A stretch of DNA of 64,000 nucleotides from G965279355 sp965279355 (lineage in GTDB: Bacteria > Pseudomonadota > Alphaproteobacteria > CACIAM-22H2), in assembly GCA_965279355.1 (NCBI GenBank), contig OZ257155.1, positions 3,100,001 through 3,164,000 on the forward strand, in the 5' to 3' direction. Shown here one piece after another: positions 1 through 7,999 of the stretch. Made by a program: the position numbers and the translations under genes. The notes beneath the pieces are model-generated. The model was not told the DNA's origin. It searched no databases and worked only from the letters and a program-made list of their open reading frames with translations. The first letter of the stretch is position 1, and each line of letters begins with the position of its first letter.

Positions 1-694
1 CGCCGCCATAGAAAGCAGCACTTTGATGGGGGTTCTCGCCGTAGCGGAGGGTCTGTCGCAGTTCTCCCGCGACCACGAGCCGCTTGGGGAACTCCTGTCC
101 CACCTGTCCTGCGAACCAGCCCGAGATGGCGGCGTCGTAAGCGCCGGTTCGTGCGTAGGCCGCGGCAGCGAGGCGGCGCCGCAAGTTCAGTGTCGTGGCA
201 CCGTTCTTTGCGTCGAGTTCCGCCATCACTTCGGCATAGTCCGCGGGATCGGTCACCACGGCGACGAAATCGTGGTTCTTGGCGGCGGCGCGGATCAGCG
301 CCGGCCCCCCGATGTCGATATTCTCGATGCTGGTTTCGAAATCGGCGCCCTTGGCGATGGTCGCTTCGAACGGATAGAGATTCACCACGACCAGATCGAT
401 CGGCGCGATATCGTGTGTCTTCATCGCGGTCAGATGATCATCGGCGTCGCGGCGGGCCAGGATGCCGCCGTGGATTTTAGGGTGCAGAGTCTTGACTCGC
501 CCGTCCATGATTTCGGGCGAGCCGGTATGAGTGCTTACTTCCACGACAGGCAGGCCGGCATCCGCCAAGGCCTTGGCCGAGCCACCGGTCGATAGCAATT
601 CCACGCCGTGGCGGACCAGACATTTTCCAAGATCGATCAGGGCGGTTTTATCGGAGACGGACAGCAGGGCTCGTCTGATCTTCACGTCAGTCAT
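1..694 (-). CDS. purH: PurH, bifunctional AICAR formyltransferase / IMP cyclohydrolase (C-terminal part outside window)
   Basis: Last two steps of de novo purine synthesis, cytoplasmic. The first 231 codons are present; the gene runs off the left edge. The start is ATG at 694-692. Translation by hand gives an N-terminus beginning MTDVKIRRALLSVSDKT, then a glycine-rich STGGSAKAL segment and GRVKTLHPKIHGG, the signature of the MGS-like IMP cyclohydrolase domain, followed by NIDIGGPALIRAAAKN and LRYGENPHQ, all highly typical of PurH. The formyltransferase domain lies mostly outside. It is the last gene of the left minus-strand block, 29 bases after the CapD-like gene. I see no strong ribosome binding site in front of it. 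Confidence 0.96.
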   Translation of the reverse strand, partial: MTDVKIRRALLSVSDKTALIDLGKCLVRHGVELLSTGGSAKALADAGLPVVEVSTHTGSPEIMDGRVKTLHPKIHGGILARRDADDHLTAMKTHDIAPIDLVVVNLYPFEATIAKGADFETSIENIDIGGPALIRAAAKNHDFVAVVTDPADYAEVMAELDAKNGATTLNLRRRLAAAAYARTGAYDAAISGWFAGQVGQEFPKRLVVAGELRQTLRYGENPHQSAAFYGG

Positions 695-723
695 TTCAGA
701 TGGCTACTCTGGCACAGGTAATT

Positions 724-2673
724 TCAGGAAACGCCGCCGACCCGACCGGCGCCTGCAGGAATTTCTGCAGAACGATATTCCGGTACAAGGCGCTGCAGAA
801 CGGACAGGGTGGCCGCGGCATCACCGGCGCTGGCGGCGGCGGCCAGATCGTCCAGCGCCCGGGACAGAAACACGCGATCGACGACGCGCGGGCTTGCCAG
901 AAGTATTCCGCTCAGCGCCGTGGCCTGCAGCGGCTCGGCATCATGGAAGAGTTCTTCGGCGAGCTTCTCGCCGGCGCGTAGGCCGGTGAACGCGATCTTG
1001 ATATCACGATCCGGCTGCAATCCGGCGAGGCGGATCATGCGCCTGGCCAGATCGGCGATCTTCACCGGCTCACCCATATCGAGAACGAAGATATGTCCGC
1101 TATCGGGCGCGGCGCCGCTACGTAGGCCGGCGCCCAGAGCCGAAGCCTGCAGGACCAGCTCGACCGCTTCGCGAACCGTCATGAAATAACGGGTCACCTC
1201 GGCATGGGTGACGGTCAATGGTCCGCCGGACGCGAGCTGGCGCTGGAAGAGCGGGACCACCGATCCGGTTGAACCAAGGACGTTGCCGAACCGCACCGTT
1301 ACAAAGCGCGTGCCGCCGCGAGCCCGTTCCTCGACATCCAGGGCCTGGCACCAGCTTTCGGCAAGACGCTTGCTCGCCCCCATGACGTTGGATGGGTAAA
1401 CCGCCTTGTCGGTCGAGATCAGCACCATCGTGCCAACGCCGGCGCTTCGGCAGGCCTCAGCGACCTGTCGGGTCCCGATGACATTGGTGAGAATGCCCTC
1501 GCAGGGGTGCTGCTCGACCATCGGCACATGCTTCAGTGCCGCGGCGTGGAAAACCAGCGACGGCCGCTCGGTTGCCATCAACTCGGTGATGCGGGTGCGA
1601 TCACGGATATCCGCGAGGACCATGACGCGGGCGAGCGTGGGGTAGCGTTCGCTCAGCTCCAGATCGATCGAGTAGAGATTGAACTCGGAATTGTCGACCA
1701 GGATCAGACGCGCGGGGCCAAACTCTGCGATCTGTCGGGCCAGCTCCGAACCGATTGTACCACCGGCCCCGGTGACCATGACGCGCTTGCCGTCGATCAG
1801 CGCCTTCATGGCGGGACGATCCAGCACAGCCTGCGGACGTCCCAGCAGGTCTTCGATGGCGATGGGGCGCACGTCGATACGATTGGCATCTGCCGCGCGG
1901 AACTCGGTCAGCCGTGGCAGCCGGGCGACGGAAATGCCGAGCGGATCCGCAGCGTCCACAAGCTGGCGTAGGGCGGGACCGGTGATCTCCGGTTTGGTGA
2001 CAACGACCCGCCGGGGGCGGCGTCCTTTGGCGACCAGCTTTTCGACGACGACCGCGAGATCGTCCAGGGTGCCGAGGACTTCGATGCCGCGAATGAAGCG
2101 GCCCAGCCGCATGGGATTGTCGTCGACAATGCCGACGACACGGAAATCGGCCCCGCCGCCGGCGCGATGCTCGACTGCCTGGATAAACATGTCGGCCTGG
2201 TCGCCGGCCCCCGCCAGCAGAACCGGAACCCGGCGATCCGGCTTGGCGTCCAGGCGAAGCGCAATTCGCCCATCTTTCAGACGGCGATAGAGAATGCGCG
2301 GCCCCCCAAGCAGGATCATCAACACGAACCAGTTGATGAAGAGAAGCGAGCGCGGCAAATCCTCAAGGCGCGTGACGACGAACATCGACGCCAGGAACAG
2401 CAGCATGACCAGCGTCGCCGCCCGGGCAATGGCTGTGAGATCACTCAGGGCGGCGTAGCGCCAGATACCGCGATGCAGCCCTACTCGCCAGAAGACAACG
2501 CCGGAGATCACCGTGAACAGGGCAACCGCCCAGGTCAGAAACTCGGTGCTGTAATTGAGGAAATCGCTGCCCAGGCGCAGATAAAGCGAGATGACAAACG
2601 ACGACGACGCCATGATGAGGTCATGGACGAACGCGACGGCTGGTCGAGAGAGGCGTTTTAACAGGATTGGCAT
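724..2673 (-). CDS. Membrane-anchored nucleoside-diphosphate-sugar dehydratase (CapD/WbpM/FlaA1 family)
   Basis: A 649-residue protein with four predicted membrane segments (about 13-34, 45-64, 80-100, 107-128), a Rossmann-like domain (about 148-260) and a C-terminal SDR domain starting with TGAGGTIGSE (301-310). The segment STDKAVYPSNVMGASKR (420-436) has Met in place of the usual catalytic Tyr, the S-M-K arrangement of WbpM-type UDP-GlcNAc 4,6-dehydratases. Expected role: inner-membrane formation of UDP-4-keto-6-deoxy sugar (QuiNAc/FucNAc/bacillosamine routes). It sits between the heparinase-like gene and purH, away from the main glycan run. It is distinct from the soluble PseB at 30376-31365. 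The exact product cannot be told from sequence. Confidence 0.88.
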   Translation of the reverse strand: MPILLKRLSRPAVAFVHDLIMASSSFVISLYLRLGSDFLNYSTEFLTWAVALFTVISGVVFWRVGLHRGIWRYAALSDLTAIARAATLVMLLFLASMFVVTRLEDLPRSLLFINWFVLMILLGGPRILYRRLKDGRIALRLDAKPDRRVPVLLAGAGDQADMFIQAVEHRAGGGADFRVVGIVDDNPMRLGRFIRGIEVLGTLDDLAVVVEKLVAKGRRPRRVVVTKPEITGPALRQLVDAADPLGISVARLPRLTEFRAADANRIDVRPIAIEDLLGRPQAVLDRPAMKALIDGKRVMVTGAGGTIGSELARQIAEFGPARLILVDNSEFNLYSIDLELSERYPTLARVMVLADIRDRTRITELMATERPSLVFHAAALKHVPMVEQHPCEGILTNVIGTRQVAEACRSAGVGTMVLISTDKAVYPSNVMGASKRLAESWCQALDVEERARGGTRFVTVRFGNVLGSTGSVVPLFQRQLASGGPLTVTHAEVTRYFMTVREAVELVLQASALGAGLRSGAAPDSGHIFVLDMGEPVKIADLARRMIRLAGLQPDRDIKIAFTGLRAGEKLAEELFHDAEPLQATALSGILLASPRVVDRVFLSRALDDLAAAASAGDAAATLSVLQRLVPEYRSAEIPAGAGRVGGVS

Positions 2674-2721
2674 GGGCCGAGTCGTTTCCCGCCCTATCTA
2701 CCATAAACCAGGGGGCCTTGG

Positions 2722-2738
2722 GCCTGAAGCTTACAGGC
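2722..2738. repeat. Short inverted repeat in the CapD-like / heparinase gap
   Basis: GCCTG and CAGGC flank a 7-base centre that contains AAGCTT. It lies in the 70-base gap downstream of the heparinase-like stop codon (minus strand) and upstream of the CapD-like start. There is no T-tract in the direction of transcription, so a terminator role is weakly supported. It may be chance. Confidence 0.2.
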
Positions 2739-2743
2739 TTGTA

Positions 2744-4336
2744 TTATTTGGAGATTTGCCGGAATGCCCACTTGATCACGGTATCTCCGCCGCTCCGGCT
2801 GCCGCCCAGGACGATCTGTTCGGTCCGTCGGGGGCCGCCGGGGTCGGCAAGGTAAATGCTCTCGGAGAGGGCCGGGACGGCATTGCCGATCTGCATGCGC
2901 CAGGCCGTGCCCGAGGGTGCCCGCAGCAGTACGGCGGCAGCGTTCTGCACCAGGGAGGCCTGAATATCAGGGTGAAGATGGAAGCGGATGGCGAATCGGC
3001 CTTCGTGCGGTCCGATCAGGGCATCCTCGCCACGGATATCGGTGCCATCGCCAGAGAGGTAAAAGCGGCGGCGGTGGATGAGCCCGAAGAGCGGCTGATA
3101 TCCGTCATGGCTCGCTGAAACCCAGCTTTCCCCATCGCGGGATTCGTACGTGACATCGAGCTTGCCAGGACGCCGCCCGATCGCGGCCTGCAGCGTTTCG
3201 GACGAATTCGTGTCAGCAAAGACCAGGGTGGAATGCGCGGCGGTCGCGCGTTGCGCTTTCAGCCACGCCGGATCGGCGGCCGGGTGAGCGCCGCAATTGA
3301 CGATGATTCGCTCGGCGCCGTGGCTCAGCTCGAAACTGAGCGTGCCGGCATGCGCCGTGCGGTCGAATGGCGCCGGGGGCGGCCCGCCGACATCGGCAAC
3401 GATCACGGTCTGGTTCGCGGCCATGCGAATGAACCCTGAATCGGCGGCAAACGGATCAGCGCCGGTCGAGACACTAGCGCGTTTCAGGATGGCCTTGATA
3501 GCCGCCGGATCTTCCCGGCTGGTGCCGTTGAACAGGGCGAGTGTCCCGTCGCCGAGCTGAAAAGTCAGCAATCGGCCAGCCAGTTGTCCGATCGCGCTGG
3601 CCAACCAGGTGGGTGTCGAACGATCGCAGGCCTCCAGGGCACCGCGGCATTCGACCAGCAATGTGAGAATGCGCAGATGAAGCGCTGGCGAGCGTCCGAT
3701 GTGGCCGCCATCGGGCAGCACCTCGGCAGTCACGGCCTTTTCGAGAAGGCGAAACGCCCGGTCGACGGCAGGCTCGCCAAATCCGCAAAGCCCTGCGTAG
3801 AGAAGCGCCTTGGCCCCGGTAAAAGTTTCGATCCCCGCCTCAAGCGCAGAGGCGTTGCTGAGCAGATGGCGGATCTGGCGCCTCAGAGAGTCGAAGACGA
3901 GTTGCTCGCTGATCGGATCGATCAGCCATTCGGCGAGCGACAGCCATGTGGCGATCCGGTTGCCGGTGACGGCAAGCGGGCTTTCCGTCAAAAGTCGCGT
4001 ATGCGCGGCGGCATCAATCCAACCCGTGATTGATCGCCGCGCCAGTGTTTGAGCGTCGACGCTTTGGGTTGCCGCGAGATCGATGAGCCAGAGGAAGCCG
4101 TGCAGCTCGGCCTGCGACCTCGTCTCGGGTGGTGTATGCCAGATCAGCCCGGCCGGATCGAAACCACTGCCGGCACAGACAAGCCGTCCGCCCAGGATCA
4201 TGCGCCCGCGCTCGGCGTTACCCGCTGGGTGCGGGAGGGTCCGGGCCAACCGCGGCGGAGTCGTGATCCAGAGTTGCTGGAGCCTGTCGGATAGCCTGCC
4301 GGCGGAGAGATCGCGCCACCACGTCCGCGGTGTCAT
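2744..4336 (-). CDS. Heparinase II/III family protein
   Basis: A 530-residue protein of the heparinase II/III-like family. The N-terminal half is helical (alginate-lyase-like toroid: ETRSQAELHGFLWL, GFGEPAVDRAFRLLEK, LPDGGHIGRSPALHLR). The C-terminal half, from about 300, is the beta-rich Hepar_II_III domain. No signal peptide is visible. Homologues commonly sit between rpe (or rsmB-rpe) and purH in alphaproteobacteria, as here, and their substrate is not established. Start: ATG at 4336-4334, preceded by an AGGAAGG-like ribosome site about 9 bases away. It follows rpe by 44 bases, so it is probably co-transcribed with it. Confidence 0.85.
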   Translation of the reverse strand: MTPRTWWRDLSAGRLSDRLQQLWITTPPRLARTLPHPAGNAERGRMILGGRLVCAGSGFDPAGLIWHTPPETRSQAELHGFLWLIDLAATQSVDAQTLARRSITGWIDAAAHTRLLTESPLAVTGNRIATWLSLAEWLIDPISEQLVFDSLRRQIRHLLSNASALEAGIETFTGAKALLYAGLCGFGEPAVDRAFRLLEKAVTAEVLPDGGHIGRSPALHLRILTLLVECRGALEACDRSTPTWLASAIGQLAGRLLTFQLGDGTLALFNGTSREDPAAIKAILKRASVSTGADPFAADSGFIRMAANQTVIVADVGGPPPAPFDRTAHAGTLSFELSHGAERIIVNCGAHPAADPAWLKAQRATAAHSTLVFADTNSSETLQAAIGRRPGKLDVTYESRDGESWVSASHDGYQPLFGLIHRRRFYLSGDGTDIRGEDALIGPHEGRFAIRFHLHPDIQASLVQNAAAVLLRAPSGTAWRMQIGNAVPALSESIYLADPGGPRRTEQIVLGGSRSGGDTVIKWAFRQISK

Positions 4337-4380
4337 GACGATGCCCTTCCTTCGCGACCGGGACTCAGCGCGACATCCGT

Positions 4381-5061
4381 TCAGCCGCCGCGCAGACGGC
4401 GGATATTGTCGGCGTAGCTTTTGCTGCCGCCGGTGAATGTCGCGGTCCCGGCAACCAGAACATCGGCGCCCGCTTCGCGGGCAGCCTGCGCCGTTTCGAT
4501 GTTGATGCCGCCATCGACCTCAAGATCGATGGTGCGGCCCGTGGCATCGATACGCGCCCGGAGTTCGCGAATCTTGGCCAGCTGGCTGTTGATGAAGCTC
4601 TGGCCTCCAAAGCCCGGATTGACCGACATCACCAGTATCAGATCGATATCGTCGAGGACGAAGTCGACGACTTCCACCGGCGTCGCGGGATTGAGCGAGA
4701 CGCCCGCCTTCTTCCCGAACGACTTGATGAGCTGCAGGGTGCGATGGAGGTGCGGACCGGCTTCGGGATGGACCGTGATGATATCGGCGCCGGCTTCGGC
4801 GAAGTCGCGGATGAACGCATCCACGGGCGAGATCATCAGATGGACATCGAAGGGCAGGCGCGAATGCGGGCGGAGCGCCTTTACGACGGCCGGCCCGATG
4901 GTGAGATTGGGCACAAAATGCCCGTCCATGACGTCGATATGGACGTAATCGGCGCCCGCCTGCTCGATGGCCCGGACCTCCTCTCCCAGCCGCGCGAAAT
5001 CCGCGGACAGGATCGAGGGGGCGATGCGGGTCTTCTGCTGGAGGGAGCGGGGGCGATCCAT
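4381..5061 (-). CDS. rpe: Ribulose-phosphate 3-epimerase
   Basis: Interconverts D-ribulose 5-phosphate and D-xylulose 5-phosphate (pentose phosphate and Calvin pathways), cytoplasmic TIM barrel. Length 226 residues, normal for the family. Family motifs are all visible: APSILSADFARLG near the N-terminus, HIDVMDGHFVPN, the metal/substrate HLMI segment, VMSVNPGFGGQ and VDGGI. Start ATG 5061-5059 is fixed by a perfect AGGAGG five bases upstream. It is the first gene of the left minus-strand block, divergent from lptD, and marks the border between housekeeping genes and the glycan locus. Confidence 0.97.
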   Translation of the reverse strand: MDRPRSLQQKTRIAPSILSADFARLGEEVRAIEQAGADYVHIDVMDGHFVPNLTIGPAVVKALRPHSRLPFDVHLMISPVDAFIRDFAEAGADIITVHPEAGPHLHRTLQLIKSFGKKAGVSLNPATPVEVVDFVLDDIDLILVMSVNPGFGGQSFINSQLAKIRELRARIDATGRTIDLEVDGGINIETAQAAREAGADVLVAGTATFTGGSKSYADNIRRLRGG

Positions 5062-5066
5062 GCAAA

Positions 5067-5072
5067 CCTCCT
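5067..5072 (-). promoter_or_regulatory. Ribosome binding site of rpe
   Basis: Perfect AGGAGG on the minus strand, five bases before the rpe ATG. It decides the start codon and is far stronger than the ribosome sites in the glycan run, most of which rely on stop-start overlap. Confidence 0.85.
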
Positions 5073-5193
5073 ACCCGACCGGGGGCCGCAGGGCAAGGCT
5101 TGGTGCACCCACCGGCGTACCCAACGCGCCTAAAAACGCTGCTGATTCAGAGAACTACAGAAAACTAGGGATGGGAATCAGGCGTTGCGTGGC

Positions 5194-5199
5194 TATAAT
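5194..5199 (+). promoter_or_regulatory. Possible -10 element for lptD
   Basis: TATAAT lies 37 bases upstream of the lptD ATG in the 175-base divergent rpe-lptD region. No convincing TTGACA-like -35 box sits at 16-18 bases upstream (the hexamer there is ATGGGA), so this is a candidate only. The divergent region is the only obvious place for promoters of both lptD and the rpe block; no operator-like repeat was seen. Confidence 0.35.
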
Positions 5200-5236
5200 C
5201 ACCGCCGCCGAGGGATAGGGGAACAGCGACGGCGGT

Positions 5237-7456
5237 ATGACTGGGGGATTCCGGATCACGAAGCATTTGCGGAGTTCCGTGAGCGCGCTGGCGCTCATGG
5301 CGACGGTCACGCTTGGCTTCGGCGCGGCGGCGCAGAATGGACCCCCACCGGAGCAGCCGATCCTGTTCAAAGCCGACGAGGTCACCAACGACCAGGATCT
5401 GGGCCTGGTGACCGCCCGCGGCAATGTCGAGATCTCGCAGGGTGACCGCGTGCTGCGCGCCGATACGGTGACCATGAACCGCCAGGCGCGGACGGTGACG
5501 GCGTCGGGCAACATCACGCTGGTCGAAACGACCGGCGATGTGATGTTCGCCGATTACATGGAGCTGTCGCAGGATTTCCGCGACGGTATCATCCAGAACC
5601 TGCGGATGATGATGGCCGACCAGTCACGGATGGCCGCCACCAGCGGCCGGCGTGCGAACGGCAACATCACGGTCGCGCGCCAAGTCGTCTACAGCCCCTG
5701 TGAACTGTGCAAGGAAGAGCCGACCCGCGCGCCGCTCTGGCAGATCAAAGCCGCACGCGTACAGCACGATCAGCAGGCGAAGCAGATCACCTACAACGAT
5801 GCGTGGATGGAAATTGCGGGCGTGCCGATTGCCTACACGCCTTATTTTTCGCATCCGGACGGCACGGTGAAGCGGGCGAGCGGTCTTTTAGCGCCGGAGG
5901 TGGCCTCCTCAAGCTCCATCGGGCAGTCGCTTGCTGTTCCATATTTTTATGCGATTGGAGATGATCGGGATTTGACGATCGAGCCGATTTTCTATGTCAA
6001 AGAAAGCCCAGTTGCCGCCGGCGAATACCGTCAGCAAACGATGAAGGGTCGATTCGATTTCAACGGCAGTTTGACCAGCACATCGCAACGGGACGACAGG
6101 AACAACAAGATTAACGGCAACGACACGCGCGGCCACATTAAGGGTAAGGGTCGATTCGATATAGATGATGACTGGCGCTGGGGATTTGACGTCGAGCGCT
6201 CGACGGACGATACGTATCTGCAGCGTTATCGCTTGCTGCGTCGGTATGGATTTCTCAATTCAAACACGCTGACGTCGGACGCCTATGTGGAAGGGTTTCG
6301 CGGCCGCAACTACGCGTCTGCGAGTACCTATGCCTTCCAGGGCCTTCGCCCATCAGACGATCCAGGCTTGTCGCCACTCGTTTTGCCCACACTTGACGTC
6401 AACTACGTAACGGACCCGGGGGACTACGGCGGGCACTATTTCCTCGACGCTAACGCGTTTTCGATCTATCGCAGTGAAGGAACGCGTAGTCAGCGCATGA
6501 TCTCGCGCACCGGCTGGACGCTGCCTTATACGGCACCTAGCGGTGAAATCTATCAACTGACACTAAGCGCCCACGCACAAGGGTACAATGTCTCGCAGGC
6601 CGGCAGTGGCGCTGACCTTTATCGTCCAACGGATGACGGAAGTCGAGGGCGGTTTATGCCGCAGCTTGATTTCAACTGGCGTTATCCTTTTGTCCGATAT
6701 GATCAGACACTGACGACAATCGTTGAACCAATTGTTTCCGTGATTGCCGCGCCAAACCTCTCTGATCAGCGTGATTTTCCCAACGAAGACAGTCGAAGTA
6801 TCGATTTTGATGAGACCAATCTGTTTCGGCCAAATCGTTTTTCGGGATATGACAGGCTGGAAGGCGGTCAGCGCGTAAACTACGGCCTGAATACCAATTT
6901 GCGTCGTCCCTGGGGCGGGCGGGTCGACGCCTTCCTCGGTCAGAGCTACCGTCTAAAAGAAGAGAGTGCATTTCCGACAGGGTCTGGACTTGAAAGCCAG
7001 TCCTCGAACTATGTGGGCAGACTCTTGGTTTCGCCGCACCCATGGATGACCGCGAGCTATCATTTTCAGACAAACCGCGGTGACCTTAGCGCAAACCGGA
7101 ATCGAGTCTCGGTTGGGGCGGGCCCTCAGGCATTTAACGTCGGTGCTTCGTATGTGTTTGTGGATCAGCGCTCCCAGGTGGGGCTGGTCCAGGATATTGA
7201 GCAGCTTGCGCTTACAGGATTGGTGCGCCTGACAGAAAACTGGCGCTTTCAGGCGCGTCAGTTAACGAGCCTTGCAGATAGCGACGAGGGAACGCTTTTG
7301 TGGGGAGGAAGCTTCGTCTATGAAGACGAATGCTTAATCGGCGGGATCGATTTTAACCGCCGCTATATCGGAAGCCGGGACAATCCGCCCGATACGTCTA
7401 TTGTTCTGCGGGTGGTCTTCCGGAATCTGGGGCAGATACAAACCGGTGTGTTCTAA
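5237..7456 (+). CDS. lptD: LptD, LPS-assembly outer-membrane protein
   Basis: Inserts LPS into the outer leaflet of the outer membrane with LptE. Length 739 residues: signal peptide (about 1-32, cleavage near GAAA-QN), OstA/LptA-like periplasmic domain (about 40-190: LFKADEVT, LGLVTARGNVEI, VTASGNITL), then the large C-terminal barrel (SHPDGTVKRASGLLAPEV onward). Cysteines C155 and C158 (SPCELC) and C699 near the C-terminus could form the inter-domain disulfide known for LptD. Only plus-strand gene accepted here; it does not have its frequent partners lptFG, surA, pdxA or rsmA beside it. Base composition drops sharply after about position 5830: hand counts give 44 of 60 GC at 5401-5460, 23 of 60 at 5941-6000 and 30 of 60 at 6241-6300. 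The stop codon overlaps that of lptE. Confidence 0.93.
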   Translation: MTGGFRITKHLRSSVSALALMATVTLGFGAAAQNGPPPEQPILFKADEVTNDQDLGLVTARGNVEISQGDRVLRADTVTMNRQARTVTASGNITLVETTGDVMFADYMELSQDFRDGIIQNLRMMMADQSRMAATSGRRANGNITVARQVVYSPCELCKEEPTRAPLWQIKAARVQHDQQAKQITYNDAWMEIAGVPIAYTPYFSHPDGTVKRASGLLAPEVASSSSIGQSLAVPYFYAIGDDRDLTIEPIFYVKESPVAAGEYRQQTMKGRFDFNGSLTSTSQRDDRNNKINGNDTRGHIKGKGRFDIDDDWRWGFDVERSTDDTYLQRYRLLRRYGFLNSNTLTSDAYVEGFRGRNYASASTYAFQGLRPSDDPGLSPLVLPTLDVNYVTDPGDYGGHYFLDANAFSIYRSEGTRSQRMISRTGWTLPYTAPSGEIYQLTLSAHAQGYNVSQAGSGADLYRPTDDGSRGRFMPQLDFNWRYPFVRYDQTLTTIVEPIVSVIAAPNLSDQRDFPNEDSRSIDFDETNLFRPNRFSGYDRLEGGQRVNYGLNTNLRRPWGGRVDAFLGQSYRLKEESAFPTGSGLESQSSNYVGRLLVSPHPWMTASYHFQTNRGDLSANRNRVSVGAGPQAFNVGASYVFVDQRSQVGLVQDIEQLALTGLVRLTENWRFQARQLTSLADSDEGTLLWGGSFVYEDECLIGGIDFNRRYIGSRDNPPDTSIVLRVVFRNLGQIQTGVF

Positions 7457-7959
7457 CGTGCAGAAGCTTCTTTCGACTGTTTGAGTAGAAAGGCAGCAAG
7501 TTGCTGCCGGATGTCGGCGCTGATCTCGCCAATTGCTCGATCACGCGCGTCTCTCTGTGCGGAAATCGAGGCGAACTCTGAATTCGTTGCTTCATAAGTG
7601 CTGCTCGATGCAGAAGAACCGGTCATAAGCGCCCGTCCATCGAGGGCACGCAGAACGAAATTCGCGTTGGCTGTATAGGACACGCGACTCGCGCTTTCAT
7701 CCCGCCGAATAGCAATTTCCTGCCGGGGCTCTGAAAGCATTACCTCAAGCGTATAAGTTCGCCGACTGGATTGCCGTGAGTTGAATGCATTGGTAAGGCT
7801 TGTTCGAAGCATCTGGCCGGACCGGTTTGCAATTGGCCTGATCTCGATCGCCGAAAGCTGTTCCTGGGGGCCGCTTCCTCCCGGCATCATAAGCGGCTGA
7901 AACCCACATGCACTCAGTATCAAGGGAACCGCTGCACAAATCATAAGTCGCAGAATCAT
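7453..7959 (-). CDS. lptE: LptE, LPS-assembly lipoprotein
   Basis: Outer-membrane lipoprotein that plugs the LptD barrel. Length 168 residues. Lipoprotein signal peptide MILRLMICAAVPLILSAC with lipobox LSAC and lipidated Cys18, followed by GFQPL, which is typical of LptE/RlpB. The rest is alpha/beta with NRSGQMLRTSLTNAF and a charged C-terminal helix. It is the last gene of the minus-strand glycan run, 40 bases after the ligase/polymerase gene, and converges on lptD: the two stop codons share bases 7454-7455. lptE is usually found after leuS and before holA, so its place here is unusual. Lower GC than the left flank. Confidence 0.85.
   Translation of the reverse strand: MILRLMICAAVPLILSACGFQPLMMPGGSGPQEQLSAIEIRPIANRSGQMLRTSLTNAFNSRQSSRRTYTLEVMLSEPRQEIAIRRDESASRVSYTANANFVLRALDGRALMTGSSASSSTYEATNSEFASISAQRDARDRAIGEISADIRQQLAAFLLKQSKEASAR
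7492..7508 (-). repeat. Hairpin within the end of lptE
   Basis: GGCAGC and GCTGCC form a six-base stem around a five-base loop. On the minus strand it is followed by TTTCT. It lies inside the lptE coding sequence about 37 bases before its stop, so it would be a poor terminator for lptE itself; the direction and short T-tract would suit weak attenuation. It could equally be a coding coincidence (it encodes part of the C-terminal helix). Confidence 0.25.
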
Positions 7960-7999
7960 GGCCCGAAGGTCCGTTAGGTTATCTGAACTGCAGTGTAGT

